A stretch of 64,000 nt of DNA from JABAAE01 sp036336715 (GTDB lineage Bacteria > Planctomycetota > Planctomycetia > Pirellulales > Pirellulaceae). The translations under genes were made by a program, and so were the position numbers. Each line of letters begins with the position of its first letter. Within the stretch, counting starts at the first letter, position 1. This document shows, piece by piece, positions 1 through 8,841 of the stretch. A model generated the notes under the pieces. The model saw only the letters and a program-made list of their open reading frames with translations, was not told where the DNA came from and ran no database searches. Location: the NCBI GenBank assembly GCA_036336715.1, contig JAYZFP010000068.1, positions 1-64,000 of the forward strand. The letters are read 5' to 3'.

Positions 1-83
1 GGCAGTCCCGATCGAGCCGCGCTTGACGAAAACAGTATCCACTCTTTCCAGTTGTCGCAATCATTCAAGGATTCCTGCCAAAA

Positions 84-1319
84 TTGTCAAAGTCCTCAAA
101 AAGAACTTGCAAACTTTCGTTCGATTCTCTTGACCTGGACCCGTTCCTGTCCAAGGCTCTCGCCAAGGCGGAATACGTTGCGCCAACTCCGATTCAGGCA
201 GGCCTTTATCCGCTGGTAATGGATGACCTGGATATTATCGGACAAGCCCAGACCGGAACCGGCAAGACAGCCGCATTCACCATCCCCCTGATTCAGTTGA
301 CGGCCGGTCGCAAGGCGCCCGGGGGACCGTTGGCGCTGGTAGTCGTGCCTACCCGCGAACTGGCGTTGCAGGTGACTGCCGAAGTGGAAAAACTGTCCTC
401 CACCAGTGATGTCAGGTCGGTTGCCGTCTACGGTGGAAAACCGATCCGACAGCAGTCGCAACGCCTGGATCAAAAACCTCACATCGTGGTGGGAACTCCC
501 GGACGAATCATCGACCTGATCAAAAGAAGATCGCTTCACACGACCAGCCTGGAAACCGTGGTTCTCGATGAGGCCGACCGGATGCTCGACATCGGATTCC
601 GACCGGACATTGAGTGGATTCTTCGAAATTGTCCCGATGACAGGCAAACGCTGCTTTTGAGCGCCACGGTTCCGGAAGAAATCCTGCAACTTGCCAAGCG
701 GTACATGTACCAACCCAAACTTGTCAACTTTTCGCCAAGCCAACTGGCGGCTGAAAGCATTGACCAGTACTATTTGCAGGTTGAGGAAAAATACAAGACG
801 GAACTGCTGGTCAAACTGCTGGAAAAGGAAAAACCAAAACAGACCATTGTCTTCTGTCGAACCAAGATCCGCACAGAAAAAATCTACAGGCGGCTGGACA
901 AGATCATGAAAGGTGTGCAGTGCATCCATGGCGACCTGTCCCAGAGCATCAGAAATCGGACCATGCAGAATTTTCGCGACCGAAAATTCAAGATCCTGGT
1001 CGCCACAGACGTGATGGGTCGCGGAATCGACGTGTCCGGGATTTCACATATTATCAACTACGACCTGCCCGAACTCTCAGATGATTACGTCCACCGGGTA
1101 GGAAGGACCGGCCGAATGGGTCGTGAAGGGGTAGCCTACAGCTTCATCTCCCGTGAACAGGGAAGATTGCTGACCGAAATCGAAAAACGGATCAACCGCC
1201 TTCTCGATCCGCTGAAAATTGAGGATTACCTGCCCAATTACGTCGAACCCAAGAAGAAGGACAACTCGCATCTCGAGAAAAAGGTCAAACGGAAGCACCG
1301 AAGATCCATCGCTCTTTAG
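84..1319 (+). CDS. DEAD-box ATP-dependent RNA helicase (RhlE-like)
   Basis: This 411-residue protein is a cytoplasmic ATP-dependent RNA-unwinding enzyme. All helicase motifs are visible in order: Q-motif region (PTPIQ, about residue 34), Walker A AQTGTGKT (55-62), PTRELA (89-94), TPGR (138-141), DEAD (162-165), SAT (193-195) and HRVGRTGR near residue 340. The C-terminus is a short lysine/arginine-rich tail (KKKD...KHRRS) of the kind that helps such enzymes bind RNA. The start is TTG at 84. An in-frame stop lies at 24-26 and no ATG or GTG follows it, while AAGGA about 12 nt upstream can act as ribosome binding site. The next gene is convergent, so this is probably a single-gene unit. The family assignment is firm; the RhlE subgroup is inference from length and tail. 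Confidence 0.95.
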   Translation: MSKSSKRTCKLSFDSLDLDPFLSKALAKAEYVAPTPIQAGLYPLVMDDLDIIGQAQTGTGKTAAFTIPLIQLTAGRKAPGGPLALVVVPTRELALQVTAEVEKLSSTSDVRSVAVYGGKPIRQQSQRLDQKPHIVVGTPGRIIDLIKRRSLHTTSLETVVLDEADRMLDIGFRPDIEWILRNCPDDRQTLLLSATVPEEILQLAKRYMYQPKLVNFSPSQLAAESIDQYYLQVEEKYKTELLVKLLEKEKPKQTIVFCRTKIRTEKIYRRLDKIMKGVQCIHGDLSQSIRNRTMQNFRDRKFKILVATDVMGRGIDVSGISHIINYDLPELSDDYVHRVGRTGRMGREGVAYSFISREQGRLLTEIEKRINRLLDPLKIEDYLPNYVEPKKKDNSHLEKKVKRKHRRSIAL

Positions 1320-1700
1320 AGCACCGCTGGACTTGTTTCCCCATAGACCTGGTTCCCATGGACCTGCATTTACCTCGACCTTCCTGAACGGCTGATGGGT
1401 CTTCAATGGCTCAAGCACGCTGCCTCCCCAGTATCGCAGCCTACCAAATCGATTCCTGCTTCTTTCAAAACCGGCAAGCATGCCGCTACCCGACCCAACG
1501 AAGACATTCTTTCCATTGACAACATTGGCACCTGAATGAAATCCGGGGTATCGGCCTGCCTGATGCAACCGACGAATTTTCATTGGCTCGTCTACCTGAA
1601 GATCCACTGTCCCCGCAGGTCTCTGGAATGACTTCCGGGACTTTCGGTCGTCCTTGACCAAAGCGCTGCCACTCGAAGGCTGAACCAACAGGAACCCACT
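1320..1700. other. Gene-free gap between convergent genes
   Basis: About 380 nt separate the helicase from the convergent DUF1552 gene. I see no convincing coding sequence, RNA gene or T-tailed terminator. An imperfect 15-nt direct repeat (CCCATAGACCTGGTT then CCCATGGACCTGCAT) lies at 1340-1369. A minus-strand reading frame crosses the gap but runs antisense into the helicase and has no recognisable domain. Confidence 0.5.
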
Positions 1701-3002
1701 CTAGGACCGCAGCGGGACAACTCCATTGGAGTCGCCCAACCGATCACGCCGGATTCCAAAACTTCGCAACAACGACAGCCACAGGTTGGCCACAGGAGTC
1801 CCAGGACAGGACCGGGTGTGACGATCCGTTTCGATCGCGCCACCTGCGGAACCGGCAATCACGATCGGCAGATCCGAATAGACATGGGTTTTCCCGCTAC
1901 TCAGTCCCGAACCAAACAGGAAGAGAGACTGGTCGAGGAGATTTGAATCGCCCTCCTTCACACTCGCCATTTTTTCCACCAGCAGGCGAAACTGATCAAC
2001 ATGGTATCGATCCAAGCGGGCAAGATCAGCACGCACCTGAGGGTTGTGTTGCTCGTGAGTCATGGAATGGTGAACGATCGGCCGGTCAAACAGCCCGTGC
2101 ACCACCTGGGGAGTTCCCCACCTCTCTGGCGCGACCATCAGGGACGCGACCCGGGTCAGGTCGGTTTGAAAGGCAAGAATCATCAGGTCACCCATGGTCT
2201 GAATGTATTCATCCCGGCGCATTTTCTGCCAGGGAACCGCAGGCCGCTGGAGCTTCAGGTCGCCCATGGCCTGCTGGCGATTCTGAACGCGCTGAATCTG
2301 TTTTTCCACCGTCCGCACCGATTCCATGTAGCCCTGTAGCTTGTCCCGGTCTTCCGTTCCCAGCTTTTTCATCAGCGAATTGGCATCCCCCTGGACCAGG
2401 TCAAGCACGCTGGCATGTTTACGGTGTTCGGTCACCTGGAACAGGCGATCGAAAACTTTTCCCGGATCTCGCATCGACTGGGCCACCTGACCGTGTCCAT
2501 ACCAGGACACATTGTCAAAGTAGACCGATTCCCGGTTGTCCTGGTAAGGATTGCAGCTCAGTTCGAGAGACCTGAACGGCGTCAGCTTTCCGGTTTCGTC
2601 AGCGATTATCTGGTCGATCGTCCTCTTCAGCGGGTAACCGGCCGGAGAGAGCTCCTCCGGTGAGGCGCTGCTCAACCAGCAGGTCGATGCCTGGGCATGT
2701 CCATCGGTCCCCGAAACCTTGACCCGGTCCAGGTTGGTAAAGACGGAGATCCTGTTCCGGACTTTTTCCAGGGGTTCCAGTGTTGGGCTGAGCGCAAAGC
2801 CGCGGCCCGTTTCCTTCGGGTGCCAGGCCGCCTGCACGACCCCGTTTGGAACGTAGAAAAATGCCGCACGCTTGACCACACTGGGCGACTGACATCCAAG
2901 CGCCGTTCCGGGAGACATGATATTCAGCAGGGGCAGCGAAACCGCTGCACCGGCACCCCGCAGGAAGGCTCTTCGTGAAAAATTCCATTGATGCAATATC
3001 AT
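1701..3002 (-). CDS. DUF1552 family secreted protein
   Basis: This 433-residue protein belongs to the DUF1552 family, abundant in planctomycetes and of unknown biochemical function. The N-terminus carries a twin-arginine-type signal (SRRAFLRGAGAA) followed by a hydrophobic stretch, so export is expected. The start chosen is ATG at 3002-3000: GGAG lies 6 nt upstream and the codon sits one base after the TGA of the preceding DUF1592 gene (CAATGAGATG). A longer in-frame start at 3053 would overlap that gene and lacks support. The two genes are therefore translationally linked, and this pair is the usual arrangement in the phylum. The paired proteins have been proposed to act with cytochrome-like partners in the periplasm, but nothing here identifies a substrate. 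Confidence 0.9.
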   Translation of the reverse strand: MILHQWNFSRRAFLRGAGAAVSLPLLNIMSPGTALGCQSPSVVKRAAFFYVPNGVVQAAWHPKETGRGFALSPTLEPLEKVRNRISVFTNLDRVKVSGTDGHAQASTCWLSSASPEELSPAGYPLKRTIDQIIADETGKLTPFRSLELSCNPYQDNRESVYFDNVSWYGHGQVAQSMRDPGKVFDRLFQVTEHRKHASVLDLVQGDANSLMKKLGTEDRDKLQGYMESVRTVEKQIQRVQNRQQAMGDLKLQRPAVPWQKMRRDEYIQTMGDLMILAFQTDLTRVASLMVAPERWGTPQVVHGLFDRPIVHHSMTHEQHNPQVRADLARLDRYHVDQFRLLVEKMASVKEGDSNLLDQSLFLFGSGLSSGKTHVYSDLPIVIAGSAGGAIETDRHTRSCPGTPVANLWLSLLRSFGIRRDRLGDSNGVVPLRS

Positions 3003-3003
3003 C

Positions 3004-5652
3004 TCATTGCTCCGGTTTCGATTCTGGAGTCGGCTGGGGCTGGCCGCTGGCATTCGTCTTGTGCAGGAAGGGATAGCTCGTGGCTATCTCCGTGACCACC
3101 CTGGAAAATTTTCCATTGTCGGCCAGCACATTCCGAACGATGCGATCCACTGCGGGCTTGTCGGAAATCTCAAGCTCCCGTGCCAGGGCATAGGAGAGAA
3201 GGTGTTCCACAAAGGCACGGGTAAAGATTTCCGGGTGTTTCAACAAAACATCCTTGAGCTGAATCACGTCTTTGAATTCGTACCTGCCCAACAATTTCCC
3301 ACTGCTGTCGATCGGCAACCCCGAACGGTAGGTGTCCCGCCAGCGGCCAACCGCATCATAGTTTTCCAGGGCAAAACCGAGAGGATCGATCCGGGCATGG
3401 CAGGATGCACAACTCGGGTTCTCCTGGTGCTGCCGCAAACGCTGCCGGACCGTCATCCCCCGGGCCTCGATCACGGCGTCATCAGCCTCTATTTCAGGGA
3501 CGACATCGGGGGGAGGTGGGGGTGGCTGATTCAGGATGACCGTCGCCACCCAGGCACCTCGAATGATCGGGCTGGTACGCAACGGCGAGGAGGTCATTGT
3601 CATTACTGCGGCGGTTGTCATCACGCCCCCCTCACGTCGGGAATCCAACTTCCTCCGCAGGAAGTCCTGCTGGTTGGTGTTGAACCGGTTGATCATTCCC
3701 CTGTTGGCGAAAGGTTTTTTTTCGTGGTACCAGGATTGCAGTTCCGCGCTGCGAAAAGAATAGTCCGAGTCGATCAATTCCATGATCGAACGGTCTTCGA
3801 CAACGATGCTCTCAAAAAGCAGCAGCGGTTCGATCATCGTCTGCAGGCCGAACTTCCAGTATTCGCAGCCGATTCTCGAATAGTACTGCGGGAAACGTTT
3901 TTCATCGGGAACCGAGGTAATCAGCTGATCCAACCGCAACCATTGCCGGGCAAAATCCTGTGACAGTGACTGGCTTTTGGGAGAGAGCAGCATGTTATGC
4001 ACCTGGACAGCCAGCACCCGGGGCTCCGAGAGCTTTCCACTGCTGGCCAGCTGCAGCATAGTTTCATCAGGCAGACTGTTCCAGAGAAAAAACGACAAAC
4101 GACTGGCAAGTTCAAAATCGTCGAGCTTGGGGTGCCTCTGCCGGGAAACCTTATTTTCGCTCATCCCCTGTTCGCTGATAAACAGGAAATGCGGTGAAGC
4201 CAGCAGCGCGACCACGACTTTTTTCATCGAAGCCTCAAAAGACCCCGACACCGCGAAATCCGCCAGAAAGAACCGGTGATAGCGATCGAGAAGGTGCGGG
4301 TCCACCTTTTTCCTGAATCCACGAAACATCAGCCTCTGGATCCGTTGCCGGGACTCTTTCCGGATCTCGTCCCTCTTGGCTGCGGAACCGATTGTGAACA
4401 CGGATTTGTAATCACGGCAATAGTCGGGAAATTCGGGACTGCTGACGATGGAGTCTCCAAGCTTCAGGAATGTCTCCAGGAGCAGCGGTGAAATCCCCAA
4501 CTCGCTTCCCCGGTTGTTGAATCCATGTTCTGCCTGGAGATCGATTGCAAAGGGGACGACTCCCGTAAGGATCTGTCTTTCTACCTGGAATTTTCCCAGT
4601 GCCCGGTTCCCAATTCGCAGCTGATCCGGAAAAAACCCGGAGGCTGGATCAAAATAGGGATAATCCGATCGAAGTACTTTTTCCGGCAGGGGGTAAAGGT
4701 CCCCTTTCAGATTCAGGAGATCACTCACGGCATTGTTGTACTCCAGCCGGTTGAGTCGCCTCATGACAATTTTCGGTAAATCGCCGGTAGCCTGAACCCG
4801 CTGGTCAACCATGTTTTTCAGGTAGCGGATCGCCTTATCCCTTGAATCGCGTGGGGGCTGTGGTTCGGTCTCCGCAGGGGGCATCTCCCGATTTTCAAGA
4901 GCCGCGGCGATTTTGCCCGCCAATTTGAGGTCACCAGCAAGGGATTCAGTTTTCAGGTATGCCCGCAGGTCCAATCGGCCCTCTTTTTTCTCAGCACCGT
5001 GGCAACGCAGGCAGTGGGCCTGGAGGAATTGATGAAACTGCGTCTGCGTCATTCCCGGCAAAACTCTTGCGGGAGGCGCCAAACCGCTGCCAGACCCGGG
5101 CTCGAGGTTTTTCAGTTCAAGGTAATCCAGCCCCAGAAGGTAACGATCCTTGCGAAAGTGAACCGCCCTGGAATTGGCTCCCGTCAGATGAAAAGTCAAT
5201 TCATGCGTACCGGCTGCAAGTTTCTTCTGACCCAGATCCAGCGGATTTGAAAGTTGCACCTTTCCGGAATAGAGATCGACCTGCGAAGCCACCGGTTTGC
5301 CATTTAGCTCGACCCGAAAAACGCCGTAATCGGGTGCCTGGGTGAACTGCAGTCGCATTCGATAGCGCGAGGAATGCACCACGTGAAACAGCAACCGACA
5401 GCGTTCTCCCGGTTTGCCATCCCACAGGAGATGGGCATTCCTGCTCCAGCCAGGACCAAAATGCCCCATGGGCTGCACCCGGGCGGGTGCCTCCCGCTTG
5501 AAATGAAATTCTCCCTCATAAATACCGTTGTGGGGGACCGGCTGGCGAGACCTGACACCCCCTGACTGGGCAACCAGATTCTCGCACCCGATGAAGACGG
5601 CCAGAGCCGCAAAAATCAGTAGTCGGGAGTCAGCGGGGATCGTTTTCAACAT
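3004..5652 (-). CDS. DUF1592/DUF1587/DUF1588/DUF1585 cytochrome-like secreted protein
   Basis: This 882-residue exported protein is the large partner of the DUF1552 protein. After a signal peptide it has a beta-rich region that looks like a carbohydrate-binding/PA14-type module (about residues 40-180). A planctomycete cytochrome segment with haem motif CLRCH follows (about 214-218), then the DUF1587, DUF1595, DUF1592, DUF1588 and DUF1585 blocks. A second CxxCH (CASCH) sits in the DUF1588/1585 region, just before IDPLGFALENYDAVG. Two haem-binding motifs suggest redox activity in the periplasm. I place the start at ATG 5652, just before the hydrophobic signal; upstream in-frame starts to 5763 add a polar stretch unlike an export signal. 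Substrate unknown; polysaccharide oxidation is only an inference. Confidence 0.9.
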   Translation of the reverse strand: MLKTIPADSRLLIFAALAVFIGCENLVAQSGGVRSRQPVPHNGIYEGEFHFKREAPARVQPMGHFGPGWSRNAHLLWDGKPGERCRLLFHVVHSSRYRMRLQFTQAPDYGVFRVELNGKPVASQVDLYSGKVQLSNPLDLGQKKLAAGTHELTFHLTGANSRAVHFRKDRYLLGLDYLELKNLEPGSGSGLAPPARVLPGMTQTQFHQFLQAHCLRCHGAEKKEGRLDLRAYLKTESLAGDLKLAGKIAAALENREMPPAETEPQPPRDSRDKAIRYLKNMVDQRVQATGDLPKIVMRRLNRLEYNNAVSDLLNLKGDLYPLPEKVLRSDYPYFDPASGFFPDQLRIGNRALGKFQVERQILTGVVPFAIDLQAEHGFNNRGSELGISPLLLETFLKLGDSIVSSPEFPDYCRDYKSVFTIGSAAKRDEIRKESRQRIQRLMFRGFRKKVDPHLLDRYHRFFLADFAVSGSFEASMKKVVVALLASPHFLFISEQGMSENKVSRQRHPKLDDFELASRLSFFLWNSLPDETMLQLASSGKLSEPRVLAVQVHNMLLSPKSQSLSQDFARQWLRLDQLITSVPDEKRFPQYYSRIGCEYWKFGLQTMIEPLLLFESIVVEDRSIMELIDSDYSFRSAELQSWYHEKKPFANRGMINRFNTNQQDFLRRKLDSRREGGVMTTAAVMTMTSSPLRTSPIIRGAWVATVILNQPPPPPPDVVPEIEADDAVIEARGMTVRQRLRQHQENPSCASCHARIDPLGFALENYDAVGRWRDTYRSGLPIDSSGKLLGRYEFKDVIQLKDVLLKHPEIFTRAFVEHLLSYALARELEISDKPAVDRIVRNVLADNGKFSRVVTEIATSYPFLHKTNASGQPQPTPESKPEQ

Positions 5653-5785
5653 TTTATCATCATAGAGCCTGGGGCCGTGGGTCACAAATTCTCCGCCGGA
5701 GAATTTCGCGTTCACCGGATTTTTACTCTCCCCTGGATTTCGCGATCCTGAGTTCCTCACCAACCGTTTACCCAGGTTCGGGCAT

Positions 5786-5807
5786 ACCTGCCGTTTGACA
5801 GGCAGGT
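5786..5807 (+). promoter_or_regulatory. Hairpin overlapping the ribosome binding site of the ABC operon
   Basis: ACCTGCC (5786-5792) is the perfect reverse complement of GGCAGGT (5801-5807), with an 8-nt loop. The 3' arm contains the AGG that is the only ribosome-binding-like sequence before the ATG at 5812. When folded, the hairpin would hide it. It could modulate translation of the operon, or arise by chance. Confidence 0.4.
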
Positions 5808-5811
5808 TATC

Positions 5812-6786
5812 ATGAGTGCCGAACGGGAGGCCCCTGAACGACCCTCATTTTACTCCATGACCGAACTGATTGAACTGAATCACATCGTGAAGCACTACGG
5901 GAGCCAAAAGGTTCTCGATGACGTGACGATTGATATTCAACCGGGTGTCACTGGCTTGCTGGGGCCCAATGGAGCAGGCAAATCGACCCTGATCAAGGTG
6001 ATTCTTGGGTTGGTACGCATTTCATCCGGGAACGGTCGTGTGATGGGACGCGACCTGCTGGGAGAGGGAACGCGGATCCGGTCCCTGATCGGCTACATGC
6101 CCGAAGACGACTCGTACATTGCCGGCATGTCCGGTGTGGAAGTGGTACGTTATGCAGCCTGCCTTTCGGGAATGTCATCGCTGGAGGGACTGCGAAGAGC
6201 GCATGAAATCATGGATTACTGCGATATTGGTCAGGAACGGTATCGTGAAATCGAAACTTACTCCACGGGCATGCGGCAAAAGACCAAGGTGGCACAGGCC
6301 ATCGTGGCGGATCCACCCATTCTGATTTTTGATGAACCGACATCCGGTCTCGACCCGGAAGCCCGCGAATCGATGTTGAACCGTGTCCGCAACCTCGCGT
6401 TGAGGCATGGGAAGACGGTGATCCTGTCAACTCATATCCTGAGAGATGTCCAACAAATCTGTGATCACGTCCTGATCATGGCCAACGGAAAAATGAAAAT
6501 GGCAGATCGCCTGGAAAACGTTCACCGGCCTGAATCCCCCGACCTGACCCTTACCGTTGAGGGTGATTCGCAAAGATTTTGTGCCGTCCTGGCAAGGACC
6601 GGAATCGTTGTGGAACCGGCATCGGAAAACCGGATGGTCGTTCGTACCGAGACCGGTCAGCTACCGCAACAGGTCTGGCAGGCGGCCATCCAGTCCGGGA
6701 TCCTGATACGCTCCGTTATTCCAGCCCGGAATTCGCTTGAAACCCTGTTCCGCGACGTCGTGGGAGAAGATGCCCGTGCCGGTTAA
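5812..6786 (+). CDS. ABC-2 type transporter ATP-binding protein (module 1)
   Basis: This 324-residue ATPase is the first gene of a four-gene ABC transporter operon. Walker A GPNGAGKST (51-59), the signature-like STGMRQ (151-156) and Walker B LIFDEP (171-176) are intact. The YSTGMRQK form is typical of the NatA/GldA/NosF type that works with ABC-2 permeases in the inner membrane. The C-terminal hundred residues form the usual extension of this subgroup. The start at 5812 is preceded by AGG inside a hairpin; a second ATG at 5857 (residue 16) has no ribosome binding site but would give a more standard length. The downstream permease starts inside the last codons of this gene. Substrate unknown. 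Confidence 0.93.
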   Translation: MSAEREAPERPSFYSMTELIELNHIVKHYGSQKVLDDVTIDIQPGVTGLLGPNGAGKSTLIKVILGLVRISSGNGRVMGRDLLGEGTRIRSLIGYMPEDDSYIAGMSGVEVVRYAACLSGMSSLEGLRRAHEIMDYCDIGQERYREIETYSTGMRQKTKVAQAIVADPPILIFDEPTSGLDPEARESMLNRVRNLALRHGKTVILSTHILRDVQQICDHVLIMANGKMKMADRLENVHRPESPDLTLTVEGDSQRFCAVLARTGIVVEPASENRMVVRTETGQLPQQVWQAAIQSGILIRSVIPARNSLETLFRDVVGEDARAG

Positions 6787-7840
6787 TGACCTGGGATACC
6801 GAAGCTGGAATGGCAAGCTGGGTTCGGCCTCTTTGCGGTGGCTGACCATTGCGGCGGTTGGAATTCGCATCGTATTCAAGAGCCAGTGGATCAAGCGGAT
6901 CATGTTTGTCGCCTGGTTCCCCACCCTGCTGGTAGGCGGCCTGTTCTTCTTTTACGAGCAGTACGTGGAAAACCGGGATCGCTTTGATAAGGTAGCCGAT
7001 TCCCAAACCGACGAAGGTGATCCAGCAGCCAGCACGCGATGGTCGCCGGATGGTGACTCCGTGACCGACGGAATTGAAGGTTATTCACAGGTCGTCACCA
7101 TCCTCCAGTTTTTTGCGCCCCCCGGGGAAGTCAACCATTTGGTCGACGCCTTCTCAAAAGAACCGGATGCCGCCCGCGGTGAAGTCTGGTCTTTCATCCT
7201 GTTGCAGATGTTGCGGCGAACCCAGGGATTTGCCGTCCTTTTGCTGATTGGACTGATTGCTCCACCCCTGATTTCCAGGGACATCCGCTCTCGTGCTTTT
7301 CTGTTCTATTTCAGCAAACCGATTACGCGACTCGATTACCTGTTGGGGAAATTTTCCGTGGTCGGATTTTACGTTGGTTTTGTGACCATTCTCCCCGCCT
7401 TGGCCCTGTACCTGTTTGGCGTTTTGCTTTCCCCCAGCCTGAGTGTTGTTCTGACCACCTGGGATCTCCCCTTTCGGGTCATTACTGCCTGCCTGGTGGC
7501 GATTGTCCCCAGTTGCCTGCTGCCCCTGATGATCTCCTCGCTGACTTCCGAAAGCCGGTTTGCCGGATTTGCCTGGTTCATGATCTGGATCCTGGGATAC
7601 GTGGGGTACCAGATGGTTTATCGAATTGCCCTGTTTCAAAGCGAAATGCAGCCGGGTGAGTTTGAGACCATCTGGCGGGTCGTGTCACTCTACGATTGCC
7701 TTTCCTACCTGCAAAGCTGGGTGATGGGACTCGAGAACAACCATGGCTACGCGTTGACGCTTCTCACCTTTGTCGCCGGCCTGAGCGTATTTTGCGTTTT
7801 GGTGATTCAGCGGAGGATCTCTGCACCCCTGCGAGCCTGA
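6770..7840 (+). CDS. ABC-2 type permease (module 1)
   Basis: This 356-residue inner-membrane protein pairs with the preceding ATPase. About six hydrophobic segments are visible: one near the N-terminus (FVAWFPTLLVGGLFFFYEQY), a large polar loop, then five clustered in the C-terminal two thirds. The phrase LIAPPLISRDIRSRAFLFY is typical of ABC-2 permeases. The start chosen is ATG 6770, with GGGAG 4-8 nt upstream; it overlaps the ATPase gene by 17 nt. A TTG at 6737 also opens the frame but has no ribosome binding site. The extracytoplasmic loop between the first two segments is long and acidic, which is unusual and may be a substrate-handling domain. Confidence 0.88.
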   Translation: MPVPVNDLGYRSWNGKLGSASLRWLTIAAVGIRIVFKSQWIKRIMFVAWFPTLLVGGLFFFYEQYVENRDRFDKVADSQTDEGDPAASTRWSPDGDSVTDGIEGYSQVVTILQFFAPPGEVNHLVDAFSKEPDAARGEVWSFILLQMLRRTQGFAVLLLIGLIAPPLISRDIRSRAFLFYFSKPITRLDYLLGKFSVVGFYVGFVTILPALALYLFGVLLSPSLSVVLTTWDLPFRVITACLVAIVPSCLLPLMISSLTSESRFAGFAWFMIWILGYVGYQMVYRIALFQSEMQPGEFETIWRVVSLYDCLSYLQSWVMGLENNHGYALTLLTFVAGLSVFCVLVIQRRISAPLRA

Positions 7841-7843
7841 ACC

Positions 7844-8839
7844 ATGATTGAATTCAACTCGGTGACAAAATTTTATGGCCTGGTAAATGGGGTCAATGAT
7901 GTCAGCATGAGCCTCAGCCCGGGAGCCTACGGACTGCTGGGACCCAATGGATCGGGCAAAACCACCCTGATCAACCTGATTACCGGCCAACTCCGTCCCA
8001 CGATCGGCAGACTCAGGATTTTCGGTGAAGACCCGTGGGGCAAAGAGCAGATGCTGCGACGCATCGGGCTTTGCCCGGCGGTGGACGTTCTGTATTCCAA
8101 CGTCTCGGCGTTCGAATGGGTCAATTACCAGACAAGACTGATCGGATTTGACTGGTCCGAGGCCCGGGAGCGGACGCACAACGCACTTTCGACGGTCGGC
8201 ATGACCGATGCAATGCACCGAAAAATCGGTGGCTACTCACTTGGCATGCGACAGCGCACCAAGCTCGCACAAGCCATCGCACACGAACCGGAACTTCTGA
8301 TCCTCGACGAACCCTTCAATGGTCTTGATCCTATCGGGCGGCAGGAAATGACCGAACTCCTGCGAAACTACCTGGGCAAAAACCGGAGCATCTTCCTGGC
8401 AAGTCATGTCCTGCATGAAGTCGAAGAAATCAAGCCCGCGCTGCTGCTGCTGTCTCGCGGAAGGCTTTTGGCCGAGGGACCCCCTGAAGAAATCCGGGAG
8501 ATCCTCGCTTCCCAGCAGACGCATCATGAAAACCTTCGTTTTGGCGAAACCGGTCCAGTGAACCGGGGCAAAAAAAATGTCGCCGATATCCTGATACGTT
8601 CCAGTGACAACTACCTGCTGGCCCAGCGCCTGCTCGCAATCACCAGGCTCCAGAGAATCCAAATGTCTCCGGACGAAACAGAGCTGACCATCGGAACCAC
8701 CGATCTTCCGCTGGTCTGTGAGCAGATCACAAGAATATGCGCCAGCGAGTCAATTCAGGTTTTTGAATTGCGTCCCGCGGACGGATCTCTGGACGAACTG
8801 TTTTCCTCTTTGATGAAAATCCACCGGGGAGAATCCTGA
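7844..8839 (+). CDS. ABC-2 type transporter ATP-binding protein (module 2)
   Basis: This 331-residue ATPase starts three bases after the module 1 permease stop. Walker A GPNGSGKTT (33-41), signature SLGMRQ (132-137) and Walker B LLILDEP (151-157) are intact. It resembles module 1's ATPase in layout but is clearly diverged, so the operon contains two distinct ATPase/permease pairs rather than a recent duplication. The C-terminal region after residue 230 is the usual extension of the subfamily. The pairs may form one heteromeric exporter or two independent ones; sequence alone does not decide. Confidence 0.93.
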   Translation: MIEFNSVTKFYGLVNGVNDVSMSLSPGAYGLLGPNGSGKTTLINLITGQLRPTIGRLRIFGEDPWGKEQMLRRIGLCPAVDVLYSNVSAFEWVNYQTRLIGFDWSEARERTHNALSTVGMTDAMHRKIGGYSLGMRQRTKLAQAIAHEPELLILDEPFNGLDPIGRQEMTELLRNYLGKNRSIFLASHVLHEVEEIKPALLLLSRGRLLAEGPPEEIREILASQQTHHENLRFGETGPVNRGKKNVADILIRSSDNYLLAQRLLAITRLQRIQMSPDETELTIGTTDLPLVCEQITRICASESIQVFELRPADGSLDELFSSLMKIHRGES

Positions 8840-8841
8840 CC

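Noticed and set aside
1077..1688. 203-codon minus-strand frame crossing the end of the helicase gene
   Set aside because: It is antisense to the helicase over its C-terminal part, has no recognisable domain or ribosome binding site, and its composition is not protein-like.
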